64,000 nucleotides of DNA from Perca fluviatilis (Eukaryota; Chordata; Actinopteri; Perciformes; Percidae), in assembly GCF_010015445.1 (NCBI RefSeq), contig NC_053116.1:30278785-30342784 (forward strand), in the 5' to 3' direction. The notes under the pieces are model-generated. The model searched no databases and had not been told where the DNA came from. It saw only the letters and a list, made by a program, of their open reading frames with translations. Shown here piece by piece: positions 1-12,584 of the stretch; positions within the stretch are counted from its first letter, which is position 1; each line of letters opens with the position of its first letter. The position numbers and the translations under genes are program-made.

Positions 1-2096
1 AGTCCAAAACCCAAAGATATAAAACAGAGAAACGTTTGCAGTTTTGAATTTATGCATGACCAGAATGTCATTAAGGATTACTTGATTATCAACATGTTGC
101 TGATTGACTTTTTGTCAATCATTCACATTAAACTCTTCAGTCAGTTGCTCAGCTGTTGCCCTATCGCTTTGCAGGACAGCGTGCTGAACAGATTAAATGC
201 CTTGTTAAGATAATAGCTTTCACGGAATATTATTTTGTATAATAATAATAAGTTTGAGTTGGTGAAGAATGCTAAATGCTTATCTTTTTACGACCCGCCA
301 TTATCTTATCTGGTGAAAGACTCCAGTTTCCTTGTAGAGACAGGTCTTCAGTTTTGGGTGGGACGGTCTTTCCTGCCCAATTTGTTTCAGTAAGAATCCT
401 GACTGGACCGCAAATGGACATTTGCTTTTTAAATTTGCGTTGCTGCTCCTTCATTAACCACCACACTGATTTCGCAGTCGTCTTGGCTAGTCAGCGGACT
501 TGATTCAAATCAAGATATCCTTCATCTGTCAAGTGCCTGTACCCGTCAGCAGCCAAGGACGCTACACTCCTCAATTACCGTCCTCTGCACGTCCTCTGCC
601 TTCTGGCTAATTACCTCAACCGGCATTCATCATCAGTTCAGATCTCTCATGACTGGATCAACGTTTTTGCCTGATTCCAACAGAATGTTCTGATCCTCTG
701 TTTATGTGTGGCAATTAGTGCCGCATGACATAGCTGATGGTCCCTTCTTCCCCCTCATTTTCCCTCACTCTCATGCCCGCTCTTTAATTCTGTGAATCTC
801 GCTCGGCTGATGAATTCACTAGCTTGTTAATTGTCAAAATTAAAAGCCATTTCCTCTAATGATGGATCAGAATTAATGGATCAGTCTATTTCGCTAAAAG
901 GGGGAAAGGCGGTGTTTCTGATAGGGGTGGAAATTATCTAAAGGGAAGAGGCGGTGAAGGATGGGACCCCATAAAATGAAAGGGGGGGGGCGTGTAGAGG
1001 ATTCTGTGACGTCATTGGTGGCACAGGGATGCATGACTGGACTCGTTGCTTTATGGATGGCTCTGGTACCTCTTTGACTTTGACCAGACCGACATTAACT
1101 GCTTGGTTGAATTACGCAGCGAGGCCGAATTGGAAGGCTCGGCCGTGCCAAGCCTGCATTTAGCAGCGGACTCATGGTCCAGATCCATTTGATGAATGCG
1201 TCCGGGAGAAAGCCTTCATTGCTTAGCTGCTACAGATAAGCTTAATATGAGATGGCACTTTTTAGAGGGATCTAGTGTTCTCTTAACAGCCAGGTTTCAC
1301 TTTCTACTTTGAACCATGTGTGCTCAGTGGATTGTTTTCACGGATTTATTTATTTTTTTTTCTTCTTCTTTTTTTCAGAGCCTGAATAGTATCCGATTCC
1401 AACACTAAAAGCATTTCCACACCAAGTGCACATTTACATGCAAGATATACACACAAAACCAAGCAGGTAGTTAAATCATTTTGTTTCGATTGCTTTTTGC
1501 AACAGAAACGTATATATGTAATGTCCAAAATTAAATGACGCTACAAGATTAGGGCCAAGTTAGTAGAATGAGTTTCTTAATCAACCTAGTCCACATAATT
1601 TGTTAATTATCTGAGTCATCACCACTGGCCACACATGACAACAAAAGCAGCCAAATAAAGGTGAATGATTGGATCAGGAAAGAGTTTTGGCTGAACCCAA
1701 TACTTTTTGTCTGTTTTTAATAAGCAAAAAACCCATAACATCATTGTTAGATATTGGAGTTCCCACCTGTTTTGTCTCTAAACCGGTGTGCATTTGCAAA
1801 ATTGATTCACATAAATGTTTCACCTTTCACATCAGAATTTATGTTTCACACTTTGTACAACGAATAGGTATAATATGGGGACAGGTGTAAAATAGTGGCT
1901 TATAAAGGCTACCTGCTGAACATGGCCAACAGCAAAATCAGCGGTTTTAAGATTTTATGCTTTAGCTCTATGTGGACATGGTTTCAGGCTCCACACACAC
2001 CTTGAGGGGGTTTGAGGAGGAATGTAATCTCTCTTGCCACAGCTGGAATGTCAGTGTCAATGTGAGGGCCGTCAGCCTCACACTTATCAGCCCTTT
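1..2096. other. non-coding, nothing recognised
   Basis: There is no open frame with gene-like character. A T-rich tract at 1347-1377 ending in CAG resembles a splice acceptor, but no plausible exon follows. A short G-run lies at about 983-990. Sequence around 790-890 is AT-rich and could be regulatory, which cannot be judged here. Confidence 0.6.
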
Positions 2097-2590
2097 CAGA
2101 AAAATTAGGAGTTTTTTTATGATTGTTGCGGGCAAAAATCCTTGATTATGCGGCACGTTTTCTTAAAAAATGCGATGGAATATGCGGGATATTTATGCAA
2201 TTTTATGCCATGAAATTGCGGGGAACTTGCAAAAACTGTTTGATGAAAAAGAAAAAAAAAAGTGATTCCCCCAACACCCTGCTTTTCGATGATGTTCACG
2301 TCGTGTAATTACGTCACTTCATAACGTTCCCATGACAACAGGGGAAAATGGCTGCTCTTGTGTGAAGTAAACGCAACGTTTTTCAACTTTCTGCTAAGAT
2401 ATATGTGACCTTTTTGCAACGAAAATGCGGGGATTATGAAATCATGCAAGCCCTGCATATTTTGCGCGGAAATCGGCAATTTATGCGTCGAAAGTGCGGC
2501 AAATTTGAAAAAATGCGGCCCCCGCATAAATATGCGGACTTTGGCTGATTATGCATTGAATTATGCGATCGCATAATCGCGTTTTTCTGG
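2097..2590. repeat. TATGCG-rich interspersed repeat
   Basis: About 490 bp stands out by iterated TATGCG, TGCGG and GCATAA words. It contains an 18-bp perfect palindrome, ATTATGCGATCGCATAAT, at 2560-2577. The ends carry short inverted matches: CAGAAAAA at 2097 and TTTTTCTG at 2582-2589. Similar sequence is, to my recollection, repeated in teleost genomes. The ends are approximate, no target-site duplication is clear and the family is unknown to me. Confidence 0.5.
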
Positions 2591-4162
2591 TTGGACTGCG
2601 TAATGTCACCAGTTGCAGGTTTTGGTGTAAATTTACCACAGAGGAAGAGCGCTAACACGGAGCCCCTTCATATCACAGCAGCTCCCACCTTTGACTTTTC
2701 AACACAGGCAAAGCAGCAGACAGTTGCAGGGCCTGTGGGGAGACTGACATAACTAAATAATGACTGTCAGACTTAGAGTGGGAGGAAGGGTCCACGGCCC
2801 TCTTGTCAAAATAAGCGTAACACTCAAACAGAGACGAGCCTTTGAGGCGTCTGGAGAGTCAAACGTTTTTATTCATCTAGACATTTCTGTCAGGAATCTC
2901 CTCACATCACATACTATGTGCTTTTGGATGAGTATTTCTGATACCAGACTGTATAAAGGTCATTTGATAGTGTCTGATACGGGCACTTAAGCAAGACAAT
3001 GAAGATGTGTTTGAACAAAGCTGGCACCAATCCAACTCATATAGAAGTGACAATTCGTTTTTCATTACAGCAGTGACTTTTTTAGTCTGTCCTGACTGTC
3101 TATCTTGATGTCTGCTGTGGCGTGTTTAATCTCTTCCCTCGCACTAAATTAATCAAGGCAGGCCCAGGCCCACAGAGGAGCTGCAGATTTGCGTTGCGTG
3201 AAATTGCGCTATTGTGAAAAGATTCTGCTTGAGCGAAAGGAGACCTTCTTTGCATTTCTATCTTCTCTTGTATATAATCACGGTGCCACCGCACTGCATA
3301 TGCAAATGACTCATTACGAAATGTAAGTAGCCGCTGTGCTCTGAGATTATGCTAGCATTTACCAATTCTGTATGCACGCAGTCACACACTCCTAATCGCA
3401 GGAAAACAGTCCTACATGCTTGACACCCTGATCCAAACTCACCTCTAACACTATATTTAGAAAATAGATAAATAAAACACCAAATGGTTCCAGCACGAGG
3501 ACAGGCAGAGATGGTGCATCTCACTCTGCGTGGCCTCAGCAACTCAGGCCTCATTTCCCGTCAGCTGAGTCAAATCCACCACAATGAAGATAAACAAATG
3601 CAAGCTTTTCTTTAAAAAAAAAATGTTTTTATGGCGAGCAGTTGTTTGGCAAAGTCTGCCATGGTTAGCAAATTGGGGCGACATGAAGGATGTGTTGCAT
3701 GAGGTAAACAAGTACCAAAGGGATCCTTCTCTCCTTTTTCTTGTCCCCACCACCCCCATCCCCCCACAGCCCATTTCTCAGCTTCTATTTATTCAAGTGG
3801 TGGAGAAAAGGAGGGGACGGTGAAAGGGTTGTATACACCTCACAGCTGGAAACTGATAGGACGTTTTTACAACCCTCAGTGTCCTGCGTGTGAGAAAATG
3901 CAGTAGTTGGTCCAAGTCCCTTAGAAATCCCTCCCCCCCCTTTCAGTTCTTGGCCCGGTTTGTGGATGACCTAAAGGCTCTCCGGTCCAGACTCACATGT
4001 GTTCTGTGAAGCTCCCATTCCTCCTTTTTGAATCAGGGATCTGAAAAAGCTGCTTTTCTGCCTCCTGATGATGTCCACTCCTAGTTTACAACGGGACGAC
4101 AGTCTTTGGGAAAAGTGGTTTATTTTGTAAAGATTTAGTTGCATTTAAATTTTTAACCCAGG
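2591..4162. other. non-coding, nothing recognised
   Basis: Only short chance open frames occur. No domain, RNA gene or transposon end was recognised. Confidence 0.55.
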
Positions 4163-4373
4163 CAACAAAGTGGGTTTGTGCCGGTGCACAACCATAATTA
4201 TGACTCGGCTGTTAAGCATTTGGAGCAGGTTGATTATTGCAGTCACAGACTGACTTACCACTGTTCTGCAAATGCTGAGTTTTTCCCTTAAAGCCCCCTT
4301 AAAGTGTACAATAGGACTAGAGAGGGGGAGGGAGGGATGACATAATTTTCTTCCTGTCTGTAAAATACTTCTT
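4163..4373 (-). repeat. microsatellite-linked interspersed repeat, copy 1
   Basis: This segment is the reverse complement of 21645-21882. Shared stretches include the segment around the GTGCCGGTGCAC core and the run ending in GTAAAATACTTCTT. Each copy joins a long (TG/CA)n array at the same end. The shared edge suggests that the array is part of the dispersed unit. No coding content. Confidence 0.65.
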
Positions 4374-4398
4374 GTATCGTGTGTATCTTGTGTGTATC

Positions 4399-4400
<2 letters not shown>

Positions 4401-4465
<65 letters not shown>
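4401..4465. repeat. (TG)n microsatellite
   Basis: An uninterrupted GT array of about 65 bp is followed by a G-run. It borders the interspersed repeat at 4163-4373. Confidence 0.95.
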
Positions 4466-4467
<2 letters not shown>

Positions 4468-4869
4468 GGGGGTTGCAGTCAGCATACAACTGAGTTGCAA
4501 ACAAAGACCCCCTTCCCCTTTTACAAACACAAATAAAATTTAGACTTTTTCACCTGTGTCCATCTTTAAAGTTAACATCATTAGGATATAAAGCTGTATT
4601 TACGGTGTATGACCCACATTAAGGCCTGTTTTGTTTTGCTTGGGACCAGAACTTTTTCTTTTATGTAAGAAATTCTATTCATTCACTTTTTTTTTTTTTT
4701 CTTTTTATATAGAGAACAAGCTTTTGCTGTTTGAGAGCTTGGTTTGAAGTGCCATTGACATGCTGCATCTGTCCATATAATGTGTAATAATAGTGTGTGT
4801 GGGTGGCAACATGCAGAAAGCCATTCAGAGTCCAATGGGTCCATCTGCCATGTTTGAGGCCCTGCATAT

Positions 4870-4870
<1 letters not shown>

Positions 4871-4926
<56 letters not shown>

Positions 4927-4953
4927 CACACACATACACGCACACACATACAC
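4871..4953. repeat. (CA)n microsatellite
   Basis: Pure CA to 4920, then imperfect CA with TACACG interruptions. Confidence 0.93.
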
Positions 4954-5015
4954 TCTTTTTGTTCAGACACAGACCTCCTAGGTGTGTACTGTTCATTTCT
5001 GACCTTGGGATTTAC

Positions 5016-5018
<3 letters not shown>

Positions 5019-5053
<35 letters not shown>
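5019..5053. repeat. (TG)n microsatellite
   Basis: About 35 bp of pure TG. It lies 66 bp from the preceding CA array in the opposite sense, so the two could pair as a hairpin. Confidence 0.92.
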
Positions 5054-5055
<2 letters not shown>

Positions 5056-8000
5056 CAGGAAGTCCTGTGACCGGCCACATCCCTCCCTCTCCCTCCCTCG
5101 ACTCTCCCTGACATGAATCACTTAGAACCAACACACTCTAAGCTAAATGAACTCCCCCTCTCGCTCACCCTTAATCACATTAGCCTAAGTGATATGGGAA
5201 CGCCAGGCAAGGCACACACTCCCTCCTACTCTCTCAGTCTTTCAACCCAAATAAATAGCCACTCCTCCAGAGCTTTAAGTTGTCTTAAGCTCCATCTTTG
5301 GATAATAGACCGTTTGCTCCACCAAAGACCTTAGTGTGAAATAATGAGGATCAAGACGAGGGCAGAGAAAGCAGGTCGAGAGAAATGCAAGAGGGTGGAA
5401 CAGGGAAGGAGAGCTGACATTCGGCTAATACCTTCCCCGGGACAAAACCCATCAAAACACCTGTTTTGTCAGGGTGTGAGGTTATTGTGCGGAACGACTA
5501 CGTTTTTTTTTTACAGTTGACTGCTATTGGGGAGGGTGGTTGAATGAGTTTTAATGAAACTGGCTCATGCCTCGATGGCGGCCGTTTTGAGTGTGGTACT
5601 CGAACGTCCAACTGCAATACAATACTTTCAAGGCCATTTTCATGTAGCTACTCTTTGCGTTGGTACAAATGTCAGATAATATTACTTTATTTGATGGCAA
5701 TATGCGTCTCCGTGCAAAATGATCAGGGTTACTAGCCATGCAGAACACAGACAGAAAGTCTCCATGTGTGCCTGGTTAATAATCAATGAAGGGGACTCTG
5801 TAGTTTCTGTGCTATTCCCCGGTAAATAGCTCCCAGTTTCTGCCTGGCCCAGCCCATCTTTTATGGATGAGCCTCTTATGTGCCTTGTCAACACTGCTCA
5901 CCATCAATCTGCATCAGCTGGGCAAACAGCAGATTGACTGGCCTGTGTGTGTGAGATAGAGAGGTCTGGGGTGTTTGTTGTGTTTGAGGTGGGTGGGTTT
6001 GGTCAGGTATACCATCTTCATAATTGTAGTAGCTGGTGGGCTTTGGGCCATTGAATTCAACCTGCTTATAGGCACCAAAGTTTTGTGCATAATTTTTTTC
6101 ACCCTGTTTTCTTTACCTCAGCAATATTTTAAATATTGTAGATGAAAGTGATTGGATATATTGAACATTTTTTGTTTTCATATTTGCAAAGGTTGGCATG
6201 CATACCTTTTTGCCAGAGACACTTATTATGACTTGTGAAAAAGACTCCATCCGTTGTCTGTGATCGCCACTTCTTCTCATCCTCCTTTATCCACTTCCGG
6301 TCACTCATCCATTCCAGGTTTATCCATCTCTTTCCGCTTCAGTCCTCCCCTTTCTCCAAAGTTGTACACATTCTGATTCTTCTGAGTCTTGTGTTCTTTT
6401 TTGAGATCTAACTTTCACTAACTGTCTTTTTTTTCTTTCTTCTTTTTTCCCTCTCTGCCCACTGAAGCTCACAAATATATAGTTGCAGGTAAGCACACCA
6501 AACTCTCCTCCAGTGATTTGTCAGTTTGCTGAACAGGTGTTTAATCTTCATGTGCCCTGATCAACGTCGTGGAAAAAACACATACCCTTTAATGGCAGTT
6601 TGTATCCGGTTGCATAGTTGGTTAAACTAGACCACATCATATCTGAAGCTCTTTCTCTCTTGATGCAGGCCTAATTTGTGTGTGTGGTTTTATAAGTAAT
6701 GGGAAGGATGGCTGTGACAGTGTTCACCTGTTGAATGCGTGAAAAATATCTTTAAGATTTTGAGATGGGTGCCCTTTTGCTTGTACTTGCTGACAGAATT
6801 AAGTGCCATAGTCTCATGTCATACATGCTGTATGTATGTAATTTGCTGTGGTGTAATTAGGACTGCCACAGTACATTTATCAGAGCAATGCCACATTTGT
6901 GTCAAGCTGCTTGCAGAGAGCGGGCAAACTATGGCAGCACAAATGTGATAGTCATTGAGGGTACATTTTGAAGTAAAACTATACGATTGTTTAACTGTTA
7001 CCTGGCTAATACTGTCACAGTAGGAAAGGCATAGGGGTAAATAATACAATTAATGATGGTTGAATTCCACTTAGCTGCACCGGTTTCAGGGTCCTGGCGT
7101 TTTGCATGCAGGCTCACTGTCATGGTTTACTGGGACACTTAAATAGGGCAGAGTCATTGTTAATGTTATCAGAAACACTGTGCCTTCCATACTATGGCAA
7201 GTTAAAATGAATTTGAAAGAGGCCTTAATAAATAAATAAAGCTGGTTTTGCTCACAGTCAATTTACTACTTACACACAGCAGTAACAGCATGAGGAACGT
7301 ACAGTAAGTCCAATGTTTACTCTCCTTTTGGCTCTGCTTTGGTGGGGGGAGAATTCTATGTAGATTGGTTATTTTTCAGTATGTGTATATATATATATAA
7401 TTACTCACTGTGCCACTGGCACCAGTAAGTTGTTTTATATGTCCATGCTGCAGACCTTAAGTGGGTTATTGCTTTTTATAAAATATATATTATATAAATT
7501 AAATTATTTCTACATCTACCTCATTATACTGGGCAACATGACAAATTATCAAACAAAATGCTAAATTGGCTTATTTTTTGCTTTTTATATGCTGACAAAT
7601 ATTTGTTTAATAGTACCAGTTGACCCACTATATTACTGCAGCCTTGCACATCTTTGGAGTTGGGAATTTGAAAATGCCCTGTATCACTGTATAGTTGTGT
7701 GTGTGTGTGTGTTAAAAATGTACACACCTGTGCATTACTGTGTGTGTGGTATCAACCATTTAGACCTTCACAAGATTATGTGGCAAGGATAAGAGTAGGG
7801 GTGAGGTCAAAGGTCATGCATGGTGGGCTTATGAAGGCTCTGGTGCTTGCAACTGTCTGTGACCTGTTCAGCGTCAATTTCCTTGGGGATCTCATTAACC
7901 GCTATGCAGGCTAACCGTCCTCCACCAGCAAACAAGCACCTGCAGGAGGAGAAATCAGCACAGCCCGGAAAAGCCTTCGGACTAGGCTGAGACCGCGGCA

Positions 8001-10193
8001 TTACTGCTGATCTTTCTTTCCCTTTGCTCAAGCGGGGTTCAGACTACAGGATAATAACAAGGGTGAAATATCCTTTCTTTGACTTTTGTCGTTGCCATTC
8101 CTATCCTATTCTGCCCTCCTCAGTTTTATTATCAATGCTGTTTCAATCCAATACTGTCTTGTGCTCTAATATCACAGTACAAGACGGTACACTGCGTTTT
8201 GAATCGTGTTCGTTTATTTTAGTAACCTACATCCTGTGGTTGGTGACAGTCACAACTCATACCAAGTCTGAGGAGTTAGTGGAGCAAGTTATTTTCCTTT
8301 TTGTTGACCATTTGCTGGAACCTTTGTCACATCTGCATTGTCAGTCCACCGCGGTGCGTGACAGCACATGAATACCACATTCTGCTAGGTGCTTGGGTCT
8401 CATCACCAGCGGACCCTATTATCTGTACACCTGCATTTTCCTCAAGCACCCCCTCTCAACAAGGAACAAGTAGTTTGGCCCTTTTCAAAAGCAACGCACC
8501 ATTAACAATGCACGCCAGTAGAGAGGACATCTTTTGTAGGCTCGGCTATGAATCGAGCAGATACCAATTGCCTTCGGTTGCCAAAGACACATCCGTTGTT
8601 CCATTTGTCCACTCCAGTGATCCCCTTTTTTCTGAGCCAGAACTCCATTATCAGCCCTTTAATGTGACTTTCAAATGCGAGGGGATACAATTATCTGCTG
8701 TCTGGTTTGGGAGGCCAGTCTGTGCAAGTAATCAGGATGGGAGGGTTACGGCCTGTAGCTTCTGGCTCGTTAGCCTTCTGTTCCCAAGAGGGTAGGTGTC
8801 ATTAATATTAAATGATAAGCTGTATGCTCCATATTATCCAGCTTGGTGTGGATAAGTGGCCACTACACATAAATCCTTCACCTTTGCACATATTATACTA
8901 GTATTACCCACTAGACTGTTTGTCTGCAGAGGCACACTTCCTGACTGACAGCTGACAGTTAAAGGATCTGACGTGTAGGGAGAGGTTCTCTCTTCTTTTT
9001 GCCCTTTCTAAACTGAGCCCTGGAGGTTTTCTAGCTCTTTTCCGTCTTTTAAGGCTGTTGTTTAATTCAAAGAGATCGACATGCGAGGGTTGAAAGTAAA
9101 TGACAAATGTCAAAGAGAGAGTTAGAGACCCACTTTAGGAATATAGTGAATCTCTGAATAGTGTAAATAGTCTGAAATAGAGACTCTCAGCTGAGACCTT
9201 GATGTCAGGACAACGTTTGATGTGTTCTTTGTATAGTTTGAAATATATCTACACCCAGACCGCTCAGTTAATGATCATCCTACTCGACTATTTCTTAAAG
9301 TTTAATAGATACTTTGGCTTGTTGTAGATCTGTTCAATCCACAGTTAATTGAGACTACTGGTTTATTTTCATTTTTGTCAAGACTTTTTTAGACTAATGT
9401 TTCTCTGAGTAAAGTTGAGACTCTCCATTTTGGGCCAGGCGAGCATCAGCCCCATATGTTATCGTTGACTATTTATCACCAGCGCCCCCCCTTGTCATAT
9501 CCCTTTCACTCATTCTCCTGTTTGGCTTCCTCTCTGTCTCTTTCCTTGAGGTCAGAGCGAGGCCCCCGGCCCCCCCTCCAGGAGTTCAGCCTTGGATCGG
9601 AGACATCCTCATCAGTCTAACAAAAAAAAACTCCCTGTAGTCAGGGCCATCCTGACCCTCTGTATCAGCCCTTCCTCAGATAAGAGGCTAATGCTCTGAC
9701 ATGCTCACAAAATAGACAGGAGTTTCAAGGACCATACTAGTGGTTTTTCATTGTTCAGCCCCTTAACCGTGAATTGCTTCTACTTGACATTACTGCAGAC
9801 TATTTTCCCCACCATGCATGTCCTACCTTCCAGGCAGTCGTTGGTTTCAGTTTGTGTGAGTTTGTTATGTAAATCAACTTGCAGAGGCTTGCTGATGACA
9901 GGTAATCGATCAGTGAACTTTCAGTCTGGGTTATCTGCCTTGTCAAAGTTTTTTAATTTTATCATTGGAAATATAGAGACTGTTTTGGGAACCTTTTGGT
10001 GGTGTATTTCAAGACACCCAAGCCAAGATTTGTAATTTGGCTACCTTACACCTTGCATTCTTGAGGTATGTTGTCTGGAAATCACACCCAGACAACAAAC
10101 AACAAACTCATATGGATTTTGTAATAAGGATAGTCTAAATGGCAACATAAGTTGACTAAAAATGGCAAAATAGTTACTATAATTACTTTTATT
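5054..10193. other. non-coding, apart from a possible microexon
   Basis: No gene-like frame is supported. A candidate 21-nt microexon lies at 6468-6488 (see findings). A short TA tract sits at 7388-7400. The longest open frame (8301-8795) uses a TTG start and has no recognisable domain, so it is left out. Confidence 0.55.
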
Positions 10194-10209
10194 TTAAAAG
10201 TCCCATATT

Positions 10210-10741
10210 TTAAAGGTCCCATGACATGGTGCTCTTTGGATGCTTTTATATAGACCTTAGTGGTCCCCTAATACTATATCTGAAATCTCTTTCCCGAAAT
10301 TCAGCCTTGGTGCAGAATTACTGCCACTAGAGCCAGTCCCACAATGAGCTTTCCTTAGGATGTGCCATTTTTGTGTCTCTAGCTATTGAGGAGGAGAGAG
10401 GGGGGGGGGGGCAAGGTGGAGGGTGGGGTGTGACCTTGACCAACTGCCACTTTTCTCGTTTGAAAGCCATGATGTCTCTCTCCCATGGGTTGGCCAAATT
10501 CTCTGGTCGGGCAAAGCAGAGAAAGGGGAGGTAACCTTGCTTGTTATGACCTCATAACAAGCAAGATTCCAGAACGGCTCATCTGAGCTTTTATTTTCTC
10601 AAAGGCAGAGCAGGATACCCAGGGCTCGGTTTACACCTATCACCATTTTAAGCCAATTGGGGACCATAGGCAGGCTGGGGAAACGCATATTAATGTTAAA
10701 AAACCTCATAAAGTGAAATTTTCATGCCATGGGACCTTTAA
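10210..10741 (+). mobile_element. TTAA-flanked MITE, copy 1 (nested)
   Basis: A 532-bp element starts TTAA-AGGTCCCATGACATGG and ends CATGCCATGGGACCT-TTAA, so it has inverted ends beside TTAA on both sides. It is highly similar along its whole length to 11034-11556 in the same orientation. It contains no coding frame, which makes it non-autonomous. A G12 run lies at about 10399-10410. Confidence 0.8.
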
Positions 10742-11033
10742 AAAGTGAGATTTCCATATCTTTTTTGATTATAAAGCAGGTTGGGGTGCTATATAAGTAA
10801 TGTAAAATTCACGGAGATATTCACACAGCCCATATTCATAAACTGTGCCTTTTAAACGAGCCGTCAGGACTTATGTATGTACGGTTGTGATGTCACATCT
10901 CTACTATATAAGTAGAAAGTGCTGCTACAGTGCCATTACAATCATTCCCCGGCTGCAGTGACGGTGCAGAGATGGGGAAGACCCGGAAATGCTGACCAGT
11001 CAGAACAGACTGGGCTTTTTTCGGGAGGGGGGC

Positions 11034-11556
11034 TTAAAGGTCCCATGACATGGTGCTCTTTGGATGCTTTTATATAGGCCTTAGTGGTCCTCTAATACTG
11101 CATCTGAAGTCTCTTTCCCAAAATTCAGCCTTGGTGCAGAATTACAGCCACTAGAGCCAGTCCCACAATGAGCTTTCCTTAGTATGTGCCATTTCTGTGT
11201 CTGTAGCTATTGAGGAGAGAAGGGGCAAGGTGGATGTTGGGGGTGTGGCCTTGACCAACTGCCACTTTGCTCGTTTGAAAGCCATGATGTCTCTCTCTCA
11301 TGGGTGGGCCAAATTCTCTGGGAGGGCAAAGCAGAGAAAGGGGAGGTAACCTTTCCCCTTATGACCTCATAAGGAGCAAGATTCCAGATTGGCCCATCTG
11401 AGCTTTCATTTTCTCAAAGGCAGAGCAGGATAACCAGGGCTCGGTTTACACCTATCGCCATTTCTAGCCACTGGGGGACCATAGGCAGTCTGGGGGAACG
11501 CATATTAATGTTAAAAAACCTCATAAAGTGAAATTTTCATGCCATGGGACCTTTAA
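11034..11556 (+). mobile_element. TTAA-flanked MITE, copy 2 (nested)
   Basis: A 523-bp direct copy of the element at 10210-10741 with the same termini and TTAA at both ends. It differs by scattered substitutions and small indels, including a shorter G-rich part near 11220. It appears to be inserted independently into the same host element. Confidence 0.8.
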
Positions 11557-11676
11557 AGAGACAGGCACTACAACGGAATGAACATGTCGGAACATTTAAG
11601 CATTTTATAATGTTCCAGTAGAAACGCTCTATGTATGAAATATGATCCTGAAAATGAGCATAATATGTCCCCTCTT

Positions 11677-12440
11677 TGCCAGTTAAATGTAATTCTTTAA
11701 CAACATGCTTAAAGTTCATGCATGGTAATAAAGTTAGCTGATAAATTTCAGAAGACAAAAAGTCTTTAACTGTTGGTCAACCTTTTTGTCTCCTTTGCCT
11801 TTCCTTTGGTGTTTTTTACTAGTCAGTTTATCTTCTACATGTGTTGTATCCATTTCAAGGTGTTTGGGCCTTGGAGGTTAATGTATCAGTTCTTGCATGC
11901 TGGTATGCGCAAGTGTTTATTTCAAAAAGCACATATGACTGTTTATTTCCATAGGCGGTGTATGTGTGGACACAAGTGTTTATTTCCAAATCAGCAGCAT
12001 ATGTTTAGTGCTGTGAAGCAAGCAAGGGAGGGCTGACAACTCCAAATGTTGCCAATAATGTTAGGAAGCATTATATCAAATAGTTTTCAGCTTTAGTGAA
12101 ATGCATAACAGAATACAACTGTCGTCACTCTAACAGACAAAGAAAGGTAGACATTGGCATGGATATAATAGATACTCCATTCAAGTAATCTTAACATGCC
12201 AGAATTATGTTCCATAGCTGTGACAGCAAAGCAGAACAAAAAGATAGCTATTAGAAGGGCATTTCATTTTTCATGACTGCAATTTCAATTTCCTCTCCCA
12301 GTACACATACAGTACATCATTTAAAATTATTATTATTATATTTTTCTTTTTGGCAGCTCCAAAAACCCTTCAGTCTTCAGTCTGTCTGCTTGGCTGTTAT
12401 GTCAGGGTTATGTTCTTCTCTTCCTTATTGGGAAGGAATC
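11677..12440. other. non-coding, nothing recognised
   Basis: AT-rich sequence without gene, RNA or transposon signals. Confidence 0.55.
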
Positions 12441-12450
12441 ACTCTCTCAC

Positions 12451-12497
<47 letters not shown>

Positions 12498-12516
12498 TTC
12501 TCTCTCTCTCACACCA

Positions 12517-12580
<64 letters not shown>
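12441..12580. repeat. compound (CT)n(CA)n microsatellite
   Basis: About 70 bp of mostly CT (12441-12510) is followed by about 60 bp of CA (12520-12580). The tract is a long pyrimidine run joined to an alternating run. Open frames read across it are low-complexity artefacts. Confidence 0.95.

Positions 12581-12584
<4 letters not shown>

Larger units (their letters stand above)
10194..11676 (+). mobile_element. older TTAA-flanked MITE hosting two later insertions
   Basis: The left end (TTAA then AAGTCCCATATTT) is cut off at 10210 by one insertion. The body resumes at 10742 with AAAGTGAGATTTCC and is interrupted again at 11034-11556. It then resumes and ends near CCTGAAAATGAGCATAATATG at about 11667, with a decayed terminus to about 11676. 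Its right subterminal sequence resembles that of the element at 33393-33929. No open frame. The superfamily is uncertain; TTAA targets are used by piggyBac and Kolobok elements. Confidence 0.6.

Noticed and set aside
1347..1377. T-rich tract ending in CAG as a splice acceptor
   Set aside because: No convincing exon or donor follows within a reasonable distance.
4145..4530. Minus-strand frames rich in Thr-His
   Set aside because: These are translations of the (TG)n array and adjoining repeat, not proteins. The same applies to frames over the other CA/TG arrays.
8301..8795. 164-codon open frame
   Set aside because: It needs a non-ATG start, shows no domain, signal or splice context and lies in otherwise non-coding DNA; chance is the simplest explanation.
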